Assembly: GCF_002153425.1 (NCBI RefSeq)
Contig: NZ_KZ119600.1
Coordinates: 4,714,935 to 4,778,934, forward strand
Reading direction: 5' to 3'
Length of the DNA: 64,000 nt
From: Litchfieldia alkalitelluris
GTDB lineage: Bacteria; Bacillota; Bacilli; Bacillales; Salisediminibacteriaceae
Of the stretch, positions 1 to 7,699 are shown piece by piece (the stretch's first letter is position 1; the number at the start of each line of letters is the position of its first letter). The notes under the pieces are model-generated. The model was given only the letters and a program-made list of their open reading frames with translations, was not told where the DNA came from and did no database searches. Both the position numbers and the translations under genes were made by a program.

Positions 1-467
1 CAATGGTCTAACACTTCCGTTACTATTTCAGGGTTTACTAATTGTTCATACGTTTCTTTTTCATAAAAGGACTTTCCATTTAAATAAACATCACCTAAAT
101 GTCTTCCAGGATTGTATACGACCCAGTCACCGAAGATCTCTTCCTTGTATGGATTATACTCACCAAAGAATTCGTTAGGTAATACGGTTTTCCAAATGCT
201 TCCCTCAACTTTTTCCCAGCTTTGGATACGCTCGGAACCTTTAATAATTACCTTTTCTCCCTCAGCTGCTTGATAAGTGATCCTTCTATGGTCACTTATT
301 CCCCCAAACTTAGGTTTTACCCATTCACGATATTCACCTTCATGGACAATAACTGTATCACCTGCAGCCGCAACCTCTGCCGCTTGACTGATTGTTAAAA
401 ATGGGGCCTCTTTCGTTCCCTTCCCCTGAGTTGATCCTTGCTTTGATACGAAGTATGTATGAGCCAT
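1..467 (-). CDS. GH120-type beta-xylosidase, N-terminal part (runs off window)
   Basis: The visible 155 codons begin MAHTYFVSKQGS and contain the stretches DTVIVHEGEYREWVKPKFGG, EKVIIKGSERIQSWEKVEG, EEIFGDWV and LGDVYLNGKSFYE. They match my recollection of the first strands of the right-handed parallel beta-helix of glycoside hydrolase family 120 xylosidases (the Thermoanaerobacterium XylC type), which release xylose from xylo-oligosaccharides. No signal peptide is seen, so it is probably cytoplasmic. The start is the ATG at 465-467 behind a strong GGGAGGTAAT ribosome site. The catalytic residues lie outside the window. It is divergent from an AraC-type regulator, and the shared region has a cre-like site, so induction by pentose oligosaccharides plus glucose repression is a reasonable inference. 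Family call is from memory, not a search. Confidence 0.8.
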   Translation of the reverse strand, partial: MAHTYFVSKQGSTQGKGTKEAPFLTISQAAEVAAAGDTVIVHEGEYREWVKPKFGGISDHRRITYQAAEGEKVIIKGSERIQSWEKVEGSIWKTVLPNEFFGEYNPYKEEIFGDWVVYNPGRHLGDVYLNGKSFYEKETYEQLVNPEIVTEVLDH

Positions 468-497
468 TCTATTACCTCCCTGAGTTTAAACTATATC

Positions 498-546
498 TAT
501 TATAGGGTTTTAAAACGCTTTCTTTCTATACGAAATATAGTATAAT
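498..546. promoter_or_regulatory. Divergent promoter region with cre-like site
   Basis: TTAAAACGCTTTCT at 510-523 differs from the classic CcpA site TGAAAACGCTTTCA at two positions. A minus-strand TATAAT (complement of 498-503) would serve the xylosidase and a plus-strand TATAAT (541-546) the AraC gene. The -35 boxes are poor, as expected for activated promoters. The cre assignment is inference from the consensus. Confidence 0.55.
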
Positions 547-586
547 TTAGGACAATATTAGTGTTTTAAGATAGGAGGCGTGCGAA

Positions 587-1342
587 TTGTTTTTCTTTGA
601 ACACCATGGCGTTGATGAAAAGGAGTCTTTTCTTTTTTCACACTTAACAGATTATTCCTTCCCGCTACATTTTCATCGTGCTTACGAGTTTATTTATGTC
701 ATTGATGGGGAATTGTCCGTTTCCATTGATAAAAATGAATATACCCTCCGAAAAAATGATGCTGCTTTTATTTTTCCGAACCAAATTCATGAATTTAAAA
801 CGATAGATCACTCCAAGATTACTATCGTTATATTCTCACCGGAATTAGTCGGACACTTTTATATGAATTATAAAGGTGTTGTACCTGAAAATAATGTTTT
901 TTCAATGGCCGCGTTCCCAGACTTGGACTTGTTCAACTCAATTTATAAAAAGAAGAGCTTCTTATACGATTTATGTAGTAGGTTAGAAAGCAGTACTCCG
1001 TTCGTTCCAGTCGAAAAATCTACGAGAATGAGAGTTTTATATAAGATTCTTCTTTATGTTGACGAGAATTATATGAATGATTGCACGTTAAAAACGGTAG
1101 CTCAAAGCCTCCAATATGATTACGCATATTTGTCCAAACTATTTTTCCAGACAACCAATATGACGTTCACTGATTACTTGAATCGTTATCGTATCTTACA
1201 AGCCTGTTATCGTTTAAAAAATAATCAAGAATCTATTTATGAAGTGGCTCTTAACTGTGGATACACCAATCTTAGATCTTTCAATCGTAATTTTAGAAGA
1301 ATTATGAATCAGTCTCCTCGGGAGTATAGGGAAGTGGTGTAG
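587..1342 (+). CDS. AraC-family transcriptional regulator, cupin sensor type
   Basis: 251 residues. Residues 15-90 form an AraC-type cupin (DYSFPLHFHRAYEFIYVIDGE, then FIFPNQIHEF), the ligand-sensing fold. Residues 150-250 hold two helix-turn-helix motifs ending in the family signature NCGYTNLRSFNRNFRRIMNQ followed by SPREYR. The start is a TTG at 587 with AGGAGGCG seven bases upstream. It is divergent from the GH120 xylosidase, and AraC/cupin regulators commonly activate the neighbouring glycan-use genes, so I infer control of xylo-oligosaccharide use. The effector cannot be read from sequence. Confidence 0.9.
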   Translation: MFFFEHHGVDEKESFLFSHLTDYSFPLHFHRAYEFIYVIDGELSVSIDKNEYTLRKNDAAFIFPNQIHEFKTIDHSKITIVIFSPELVGHFYMNYKGVVPENNVFSMAAFPDLDLFNSIYKKKSFLYDLCSRLESSTPFVPVEKSTRMRVLYKILLYVDENYMNDCTLKTVAQSLQYDYAYLSKLFFQTTNMTFTDYLNRYRILQACYRLKNNQESIYEVALNCGYTNLRSFNRNFRRIMNQSPREYREVV

Positions 1343-1412
1343 GGGTTGGGGTTCGGAATGGAGGTGGGGGTAGTGTTAGGGCTGATGCTGGGTGGGGGGG
1401 TGATGCTGAGCA
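1343..1412 (+). other. G-rich tract between genes
   Basis: Directly after the AraC stop the plus strand carries G runs (GGGG, GGGG, GGGGG, GGG, GGG, GGGGGGG) within about 65 bases, in an otherwise AT-rich intergenic stretch. Loops of 8-12 bases make it only a loose G-quadruplex candidate. There is no open frame and no obvious terminator hairpin here. Confidence 0.5.
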
Positions 1413-1568
1413 TGCTTAGTGCTGGTGCTTATTAATAGTATTTTTTCGACGTTATTTACATTTTGAAAAACTTATGCGTTCAATAAAGTTAACAGTTTAT
1501 TCACATTTTGAGAAGGAGAACTTGAGAAACTTCTATAATATATATAGAGATAAGAAAGGGAGTGACAT

Positions 1569-2477
1569 ATGTTATTGAAAGAAAGAACTGAATCAGATGA
1601 ATTGCTCATCATGCGTTACTTAAATAGGCGAATGAAGCTTGATGAGAAGGAAAAGTTTCGCTATATGAATCTTGAAAAAGGCTATGAAGGTGAGGTGAAA
1701 TTTGATGAACTACTGGAAAATCTTCAAGAAGAAAGGTTTGTTATTAATGATTTGCTACTAGAGTTAAACAACTCCTATTTTCAAATTGATACATTGATTA
1801 TTTCACAAGGAATCATTCACCTAATTGATATTAAGAATTTTGAAGGTGATTGTTACTTGGAATCGGACAAGCTTTTCTCCGTAAAAACCGGCTGGGAATA
1901 TAAAAATCCCATAAATCAGTTAAAAAGAAGTGAAACACTCTTCTCTCAATTGCTAAAAAAACTAAAATATACTTATCTCATTAAATCCTCCGTTGTCTTC
2001 ATCAATCCCGAATTCACCTTATACCAAGCTTCAATGGACCAACCTATAATACTTCCATCTCAAGTCAATCGCTTTATTAAAGAATTAAATAACACACCTT
2101 CCAAACTAAATTATAGTGACAAAGAACTCGCACAAAAATTAATCTCGTTACACCAGCCAAAGAATCCTTTCCACCGTCTACCTAACTTTAGTTATGAGCA
2201 ACTTCAAAAGGGTGTTTATTGTAATCATTGTTTTTCCTTTCTTATGTTAATTAAAAATCATAGTTTTGTATGTAAAAACTGCGGTAATCATGAAAAAATA
2301 AAAAAGGTAATTTTGCGTCACACAAAGGAATATCAGCTGCTGTTTCCAGATCGTAAAATTACAACAAACAATATATTTGAATGGTGTAATGTAGAGTTAA
2401 ACCAATCGACTGTTTATAGGGTATTAAAAGAGAACTATACTGCTTTTGGAAAGAAAAAAAATACGTATTATGAATAA
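1569..2477 (+). CDS. NERD (nuclease-related) domain protein with C-terminal zinc ribbon
   Basis: 302 residues. Residues 35-150 show the NERD pattern: GYEGEVKFDELL at 39-50, FQID at 71-74, then HLIDIKNFEG at 84-93, giving the D..DxK core (D74, D87, K89) of a PD-(D/E)xK-like fold. Near the C-terminus C218-x2-C221 and C235-x2-C238 make a zinc ribbon, followed by a possible wHTH-like tail. ATG start at 1569 behind AAAGGGAG. NERD proteins are frequent in Bacillus as accessory or plasmid-borne genes; some are linked to DNA processing or defence, but no specific role can be assigned. It borders the repeat array and the restriction-modification genes. Confidence 0.85.
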   Translation: MLLKERTESDELLIMRYLNRRMKLDEKEKFRYMNLEKGYEGEVKFDELLENLQEERFVINDLLLELNNSYFQIDTLIISQGIIHLIDIKNFEGDCYLESDKLFSVKTGWEYKNPINQLKRSETLFSQLLKKLKYTYLIKSSVVFINPEFTLYQASMDQPIILPSQVNRFIKELNNTPSKLNYSDKELAQKLISLHQPKNPFHRLPNFSYEQLQKGVYCNHCFSFLMLIKNHSFVCKNCGNHEKIKKVILRHTKEYQLLFPDRKITTNNIFEWCNVELNQSTVYRVLKENYTAFGKKKNTYYE

Positions 2478-2622
2478 GTGATTTATGATTTAGTCAATCT
2501 GATTTGGGTGCGCGTGCAGGTGTCGTTGCTTTCTTCTTCGTTCATTAGTGTTGCTAATAATGGCTTTTAAAGAGTGTTTTCTGTGTTAGATTCTAGAAAC
2601 TAGCTATATTGGTTTTGCATTA

Positions 2623-2666
2623 GACAGTTTTCAGTTTAGCTTGCTGAAAACTGTCTTTATTTTTTT
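2623..2666 (+). terminator. Rho-independent terminator after the NERD gene
   Basis: A perfect 12-bp stem (GACAGTTTTCAG at 2623-2634 with CTGAAAACTGTC at 2644-2655) is followed by TTTATTTTTTT. It shares GACAGTTTT and CTTGCT with the first unit of the adjacent 52-bp array and may be a degenerate unit of it. Confidence 0.8.
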
Positions 2667-2667
2667 G

Positions 2668-3395
2668 CTCTTATCGACAGTTTTTCGTCTTCTTGCTTCA
2701 AATCTGTCGGTATCCTCTGCTCTTATCGACAGTTTTTCATTTCCTTGCTTCAAATCTGCCGGTATTCTTTGCTCTTATCGACAGTTTTTCAGTTCCTAGC
2801 TTCAATTCTGTCGGTATTCTTTGCTCTTATCGACAGATTTCTGATTTCAAACTTCAAATCTGTCGGTATTCATACCTCTTATCGACAGATTTCTGATTTC
2901 AAACTTCAAATCTGTCGGTATTCATACCTCTTATCGACAGTTTTGCATTTTCAAACTTCAAATCTGACGGTATCCTCTCCTCTTATCGACAGTTTTTCGT
3001 TTTCAAACTTCAAATCTGTCGGTATTCTCTGCTCTTATCGACAGATTTCTGATTTCAAACTTCAAATCTGTCGGTATTCTCTGCTCTTATCGACAGATTT
3101 CTGATTTCAAACTTCAAATCTGTCGGTATTCTTTGCTCTTATCGACAGATTTCTGATTTCAAACTTCAAATCTGTCGGTATTCATACCTCTTATCGACAG
3201 TTTTGCATTTTCAAACTTCAAATCTGACGGTATCCTCTCCTCTTATCGACAGTTTTTCGTTTTCAAACTTCAAATCTGTCGGTATTCTCTGCTCTTATCG
3301 ACAGATTTCTGATTTCAAACTTCAAATCTGTCGGTATTCATACCTCTTATCGACAGTTTTGCATTTTCAAACTTCAAATCTGCCGGTATTCATAC
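2668..3395. repeat. Tandem array of fourteen 52-bp units, each with an internal palindrome
   Basis: CTCTTATCGACAG recurs every 52 bases at 2668, 2720, 2772, 2824, 2876, 2928, 2980, 3032, 3084, 3136, 3188, 3240, 3292 and 3344, then decays at 3396. In the commonest unit CGACAGATTT pairs with AAATCTGTCG across a 14-15 base loop, a perfect 10-bp stem. Units come in about four versions; in some the left arm reads CGACAGTTTT, which weakens the stem. The stretch 2876-3083 (four units) recurs nearly unchanged at 3136-3343. Because 52 is not a multiple of three, the open frames crossing it are accidental. Function unknown. Confidence 0.95.
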
Positions 3396-3424
3396 CTCTG
3401 ATTTACACATTTATACAATAAAGT

Positions 3425-3457
3425 AAAAGGGTTCCTCATTTTATTATGAGGAACCCA
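3425..3457 (-). terminator. Terminator of the FokI-like endonuclease gene
   Basis: GGGTTCCTCA (3429-3438) and TGAGGAACCC (3447-3456) form a perfect 10-bp stem with an 8-base loop. On the minus strand it is followed by TTTTACTTTATT. It lies 90 bases past the endonuclease stop codon. Confidence 0.8.
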
Positions 3458-3545
3458 AAATACCAAACTTCCAACTTTCCAACTCACTAACCCACCAACC
3501 AACCGCCTATTCCCCCCCACTCCACTGCAGCCAGCAAAAAGCCAA

Positions 3546-5303
3546 TCAAAAAACTATTTCATCATTATTGAATTTAGCAGCAACATCTTCTAATGTTATA
3601 CTGCCGTCTTTAATTTTTTCTCCACCCAACAACAATTGCTCCACGCTCAAGACTGCGCCTTTACGCTTAGTTAGGTTACTTACACGTGTCAATTGCTTTT
3701 TGGTGTCACCCTTAAAATAGCCACTTACGAATAAAAACTTAAAGTCCGAAATAGAACTAGGATAAACCTTCCACCATTCGTTAGGGTTTATGATAGCATC
3801 ACGCTTATTGTTTTCATCTACATATCGTTGCATCTCATCTGCCTGGGAGATTGGTAAACTATAACCGTCTTTGTAAGCCTTCGTATCTAATATTATTCCA
3901 TGATCTGCTCCTAAACCTTTCGTATAGAGAGCACCATCTGGTTTACGACTCCCCCCAAGGTGCTTTCCATGATAGCCATACACTTCTTTAAAAAACTCGA
4001 CTACCTTAAATTCCAGCAAACGATTTTGCTTGGAATCCTGTGCAATCTCTATTAACTCAATATATTCATGTGGCACATGTTTTAGCTTATGACGTAATTC
4101 GGCTTTCTTTTTCTCCATCTCACCTTTAACTAATCGTTCAGTCACGCCAAATTCAGGGATTTCAAATGGATGAATAGTATCTTGGAGTTGAAAACCTTTC
4201 TTCGTCAAACTAATAAAAATACCAGAATTAATGAATCCTTTAACATCGTTCTCAATTGTTTCTTCCAACTCTTCAAAACCTAGTTCCTTTAATTTGCTTT
4301 GCATTTGAGCAGCTGTTATTGCTGAAGAACTTTTCATTAACAATGATAGTGTGTATGCACGCCTTGTCCTTACGTAGACTCTATCATTAATGTTGGTAGC
4401 TAACATTTCCCAGTGTACACGCTTTGGTACTCGTACATGTTTACTTTTACCTTTTGCTCTCCTTAATACATCAAGACCTTCTTTTGTAATTTTAAACGCA
4501 TGAGAGATATGCTCTTTTCTTGCAGAGCCTCCCACAGTTGAAACATCAAAGCTTTTGCGAGCTTGTGAAACGAGCCCCATCTTAGCTAGCCAGCCGGCAA
4601 TCATTCGCGCATATTTATCTGCAGAACCTTCCCAGTCAGCACGAATTGAGTTTTTAGCTGAAGGTGGTGATGAAGGTGCATTGGCTAATGCATCTAAAAA
4701 CAAGTTCTGTGGTAATGAAGTGAAACCACTTTCTCCACTAAAACCTAATTGCTTACCTAAATCAAATTTAGTTAAATGCTCGCCGTTTTCAAGCAATGTC
4801 AAAATTCGGATTGCAGGTGGATATGATGACAACGCATCAACAAGAATCCTTTTTTCAGTCTCTGAATCATCCTCAGACTGAGAATATTCCAAACCTATAT
4901 CTGTAAGAGTGAATGAATCTGATGCCGAATCATATTCAAGAAAACCTAATGCATGTGCCCAGCGAACAAAACCATCTGAAGACCAGTTATCAATATACCC
5001 TTTTTTATTCCCTTGGTCTTGAATTGCTGCTTGAATAATAGCATCACAAGGTGCGTTAGCTCGGACAGATGTACCAGTACCAACTAACTCTTTATAGGAG
5101 TATTTCAATTCTGATCGGTTCATAGCACTAGATAAAGTATGAAGTACTTCTTTGTTTTTCACTAGATTAGGAATTTTTATATCCTTAACCTCTTTATATA
5201 CGTTTGCGTTTTTATCGAAAACTTGGACGGTACGTTTTAAATTCTCAAATTTTCCAGGATTCTGTATCCAACCAAATGTACGAATCACTCGTCTTGCCGC
5301 CAT
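3546..5303 (-). CDS. FokI-like type IIS restriction endonuclease
   Basis: 585 residues, against 583 for FokI (which cuts GGATG 9/13). Similarity runs end to end: RTFGWIQNPGKFENLKR at the N-terminus, CDAIIQAAIQDQGNKKGYID, YPPAIRILTLLENGEHLTKF, LRHKLKHVPHEYIELIEIA at the linker to the nuclease domain. In the C-terminal nuclease domain the catalytic D456, D473 and K475 (KPDG...LDTKAY) correspond to FokI D450/D467/K469, and the dimer contacts D489 and R493 to FokI D483/R487, all offset by six. Recognition domain residues 1-390, nuclease 395-585. The start is the ATG at 5303 behind AGAGGTGAT; an upstream GTG (5312) is less likely. It lies downstream of its methyltransferase on the same strand. Specificity for GGATG is inferred from homology. 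Confidence 0.95.
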   Translation of the reverse strand: MAARRVIRTFGWIQNPGKFENLKRTVQVFDKNANVYKEVKDIKIPNLVKNKEVLHTLSSAMNRSELKYSYKELVGTGTSVRANAPCDAIIQAAIQDQGNKKGYIDNWSSDGFVRWAHALGFLEYDSASDSFTLTDIGLEYSQSEDDSETEKRILVDALSSYPPAIRILTLLENGEHLTKFDLGKQLGFSGESGFTSLPQNLFLDALANAPSSPPSAKNSIRADWEGSADKYARMIAGWLAKMGLVSQARKSFDVSTVGGSARKEHISHAFKITKEGLDVLRRAKGKSKHVRVPKRVHWEMLATNINDRVYVRTRRAYTLSLLMKSSSAITAAQMQSKLKELGFEELEETIENDVKGFINSGIFISLTKKGFQLQDTIHPFEIPEFGVTERLVKGEMEKKKAELRHKLKHVPHEYIELIEIAQDSKQNRLLEFKVVEFFKEVYGYHGKHLGGSRKPDGALYTKGLGADHGIILDTKAYKDGYSLPISQADEMQRYVDENNKRDAIINPNEWWKVYPSSISDFKFLFVSGYFKGDTKKQLTRVSNLTKRKGAVLSVEQLLLGGEKIKDGSITLEDVAAKFNNDEIVF

Positions 5304-5344
5304 ATAAATCACCTCTTCTTTATCAGGCTACCCTGAGTATAGAT

Positions 5345-5365
5345 TTTGTTGTTTACTCCAACAAA
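5345..5365 (-). other. Small hairpin between methyltransferase and endonuclease genes
   Basis: TTTGTTG and CAACAAA form a 7-bp stem in the 175-base gap between the two genes. It could slow read-through from the methyltransferase to the endonuclease, but the stem is AU-rich and there is no clear U tract, so it may have no function. Confidence 0.3.
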
Positions 5366-5478
5366 TAGAACTAATAAAGTAATTTCATGCCCTATGGTGC
5401 CGATTAAATAAGCATGGAAGGACCTGTTATTTTTTAAATATTAACACATCATGTTTGAAAAAATCCGACTGACTTAGG

Positions 5479-7569
5479 TCAATCGGAATAGTTCGTAATA
5501 AGGACTTCTTCACTTTCTCCTCGAGTCGTATTATGACTAGAGTTAGCATAATCATAATTTAGATAGTTGATATGGTATTTTTTCGCCCATTCCAATAAAA
5601 TGTGGTTTGTTTGTCCCTTGTGTTTCAGCACATTTGATAAGGCAAACCGGACTCCATTACCGTTTAAATCATCTAGTATTTGTAAAAGCTTGTACTCTTG
5701 GTCTTCATTCCAATCTTTAAAACCTCGATTGCCATCGTTATATGAGCCCGTTGTAATTAAGTAAGGGGGGTCACAATATACGAAGTCACCTTTACTTAAA
5801 TGATTATAATGAAATAAATCAAACTCTTCTGTTGAGAATTCAATGTTTTTACTATGAAGTGCTTCAATAAACCTTACTAATTTTAACTCGAGAGCTGGGG
5901 AAAACTGACTACGATTCCGCCCAAATGGGTTGTTATATTCTTGATTATTATTAAATCTAAATTGGTAATTAAATGAGTAGCAAATTAAAGTATATAAGTC
6001 TAAAGGGTGCTTCGTTTGATTATAGTAATCTCGAAACTTCTTAAATCCTTCTTCATTTTCTTTTGAGAGATTGTACTCCTGTATCCTTTTGTGGATATGC
6101 TCTAAAACCTCATCAACGCGAAGACTTGCCATTTCTTTCAGGACACCAATTACAAAAGTATTAATATCATTTGCGATAATGCTATTTGCTTTTACATTAA
6201 TGCCAACATTTAGGCCGCCTGCAAATAGGTCAACGAAAGTGTTTATATCCTCAGGAAATAAAGGGATTATTTGCTTTAAAAGCTTGTACTTCCCTCCAAT
6301 ATAATTTAGAGGACTTTTAATATATTCCTGTGCAGGGTATTTAGCTACCCTAACTGGAGGTCTCGGCAATGTTGCAACATTAGTAGTTGCTGAACCCGCG
6401 TCCACTTTAATTCCATTCATGCTAAATAGATCTAACTCTGTGTAGGATAATTCCGTCTGCTCAGAATGAATTTCCTCATTAGTATTGGCAGCACCTTCAT
6501 TTTGATAAGCAGTTTCAAAAGCTCTATTACTTCTTACTAAAGGAATATCTTTCTGAATATAGAAAAGTAATTCATTAAGGTTTGATTCCTCTTGTTTATG
6601 TTTACTCTTGTACTTTCGATATGGTATTTTGGCTAATTTATAGGTATCAGCTACACCGTGTTTCTTTAGTACTTGTTCGATGTCATCAACTGACATAAGG
6701 CCTTCCGTACTATAACTTACAATGATATGGCGAAATTTAGCTTTTTCAATAAGATCACTAAATACACCTAAGACGTCTCTTTTTGAGCAGTATGCTGACT
6801 TGGCGTGTTCGTATGGTCGCAACCCTGTTTTTCCATAAATCTCTGGGTAATCATACCGCGCTATCGTTTCAAGTAAATGGTAATTAGAGATATATTGTCT
6901 GCTATTATATGGCGTATCAATATAAAGGACATCACCACGTACTCGCTCTATCACATCATTTGCATCTTCATTAAAACTTTTATTTGTGTAATAATTATCA
7001 GTCACTTCTAGTCGCTGTAGCTTTAGGTTACTTAAGGCTCTTTTATCCCAGTGCTTCAAGTAAGCTCCATAAGTCCCAGAAATGTTCGAGATAAATGGTA
7101 TTGCTTCAATAAGTGTTGCTAAAATGTAAGCAAACTCTTTCTCATTGATTAAATTACTTTCTTTCCAACTATTAATTTGCTGACGAATGAAATCAATTCT
7201 ACTAGCGTTTTCTACAGAAAAATACATTCGTTCACAACCATTATATGGTGAATAATGATGTGTAATAAAATAATCTGGTTTAATCGTAATCTCTGCTGTT
7301 TCTAAATATTCTAGTGGGTCTGATATCCCATTCTGCTTTAGTTTTGAAAACTTAGGGATTTGGTTATTTTCAATACGGGCTTTTTGTAGAATATAAGAGA
7401 AATATAAACTATCATTAGAATATATACAGTAGTCTTTTTTAAAATATTCCGCTACAGTACCTGTTCCAGAAAACATGTCCATAAATACAGTAGGTGAATC
7501 CGTAATGTTTTCACTAATAAAGCTTTCTATGTTTGATAATAAATTTACCTTACTACCTATAAATCTCAT
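5479..7569 (-). CDS. FokI-like two-domain adenine-N6 DNA methyltransferase
   Basis: 696 residues holding two complete methyltransferase modules in tandem. The N-terminal module has the AdoMet motif FMDMFSGTGTVAEYF (29-43) and catalytic DTPY at 218-221; the C-terminal module has FVDLFAGGLNVGIN (445-458) and DPPY at 600-603. M.FokI has the same architecture, one half methylating GGATG and the other CATCC, needed because the site is asymmetric. A variable linker spans about 345-415. The ATG at 7569 follows AGGATGTG. It is about 50 residues longer than the M.FokI I recall, mostly in the linker. It precedes the endonuclease gene on the same strand, so modification can be made first. No controller (C) protein gene is present. 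Confidence 0.93.
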   Translation of the reverse strand: MRFIGSKVNLLSNIESFISENITDSPTVFMDMFSGTGTVAEYFKKDYCIYSNDSLYFSYILQKARIENNQIPKFSKLKQNGISDPLEYLETAEITIKPDYFITHHYSPYNGCERMYFSVENASRIDFIRQQINSWKESNLINEKEFAYILATLIEAIPFISNISGTYGAYLKHWDKRALSNLKLQRLEVTDNYYTNKSFNEDANDVIERVRGDVLYIDTPYNSRQYISNYHLLETIARYDYPEIYGKTGLRPYEHAKSAYCSKRDVLGVFSDLIEKAKFRHIIVSYSTEGLMSVDDIEQVLKKHGVADTYKLAKIPYRKYKSKHKQEESNLNELLFYIQKDIPLVRSNRAFETAYQNEGAANTNEEIHSEQTELSYTELDLFSMNGIKVDAGSATTNVATLPRPPVRVAKYPAQEYIKSPLNYIGGKYKLLKQIIPLFPEDINTFVDLFAGGLNVGINVKANSIIANDINTFVIGVLKEMASLRVDEVLEHIHKRIQEYNLSKENEEGFKKFRDYYNQTKHPLDLYTLICYSFNYQFRFNNNQEYNNPFGRNRSQFSPALELKLVRFIEALHSKNIEFSTEEFDLFHYNHLSKGDFVYCDPPYLITTGSYNDGNRGFKDWNEDQEYKLLQILDDLNGNGVRFALSNVLKHKGQTNHILLEWAKKYHINYLNYDYANSSHNTTRGESEEVLITNYSD

Positions 7570-7699
7570 TTTTTCACATCCTATAACATCCTTATTACAT
7601 TTTGCTTTATCACAATATAAAATGCAAGGATTTTCTATAAAGTTTTATAGTAGGAATAATTTGTAGGATATCGTTTCTTAAATTAAAGGGGGGTATCAG
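7570..7699. promoter_or_regulatory. Divergent control region of the restriction-modification cluster
   Basis: 130 bases separate the methyltransferase from a divergent nuclease-like gene. It contains the palindrome CTATAAAGTTTTATAG (7635-7650), a possible operator, and two CATCC/GGATG sequences at 7577-7581 and 7587-7591, the first inside the methyltransferase ribosome site. No convincing -35/-10 pair could be fixed. Operator function is inference. Confidence 0.4.

Noticed and set aside
2668..3395. CRISPR array
   Set aside because: The whole 52-base unit is repeated, with no unique spacers, and no cas genes are nearby.
2693..3421. Several plus-strand open frames (67, 119, 72 codons) with repetitive LQICRYS-like translations
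   Set aside because: They are by-products of the 52-bp repeat; the period is not a multiple of three, so all frames read the same peptide in turn. No ribosome sites.
5304..5478. A small C-protein gene between methyltransferase and endonuclease
   Set aside because: No frame of sufficient length with a ribosome site in the 175-base gap.
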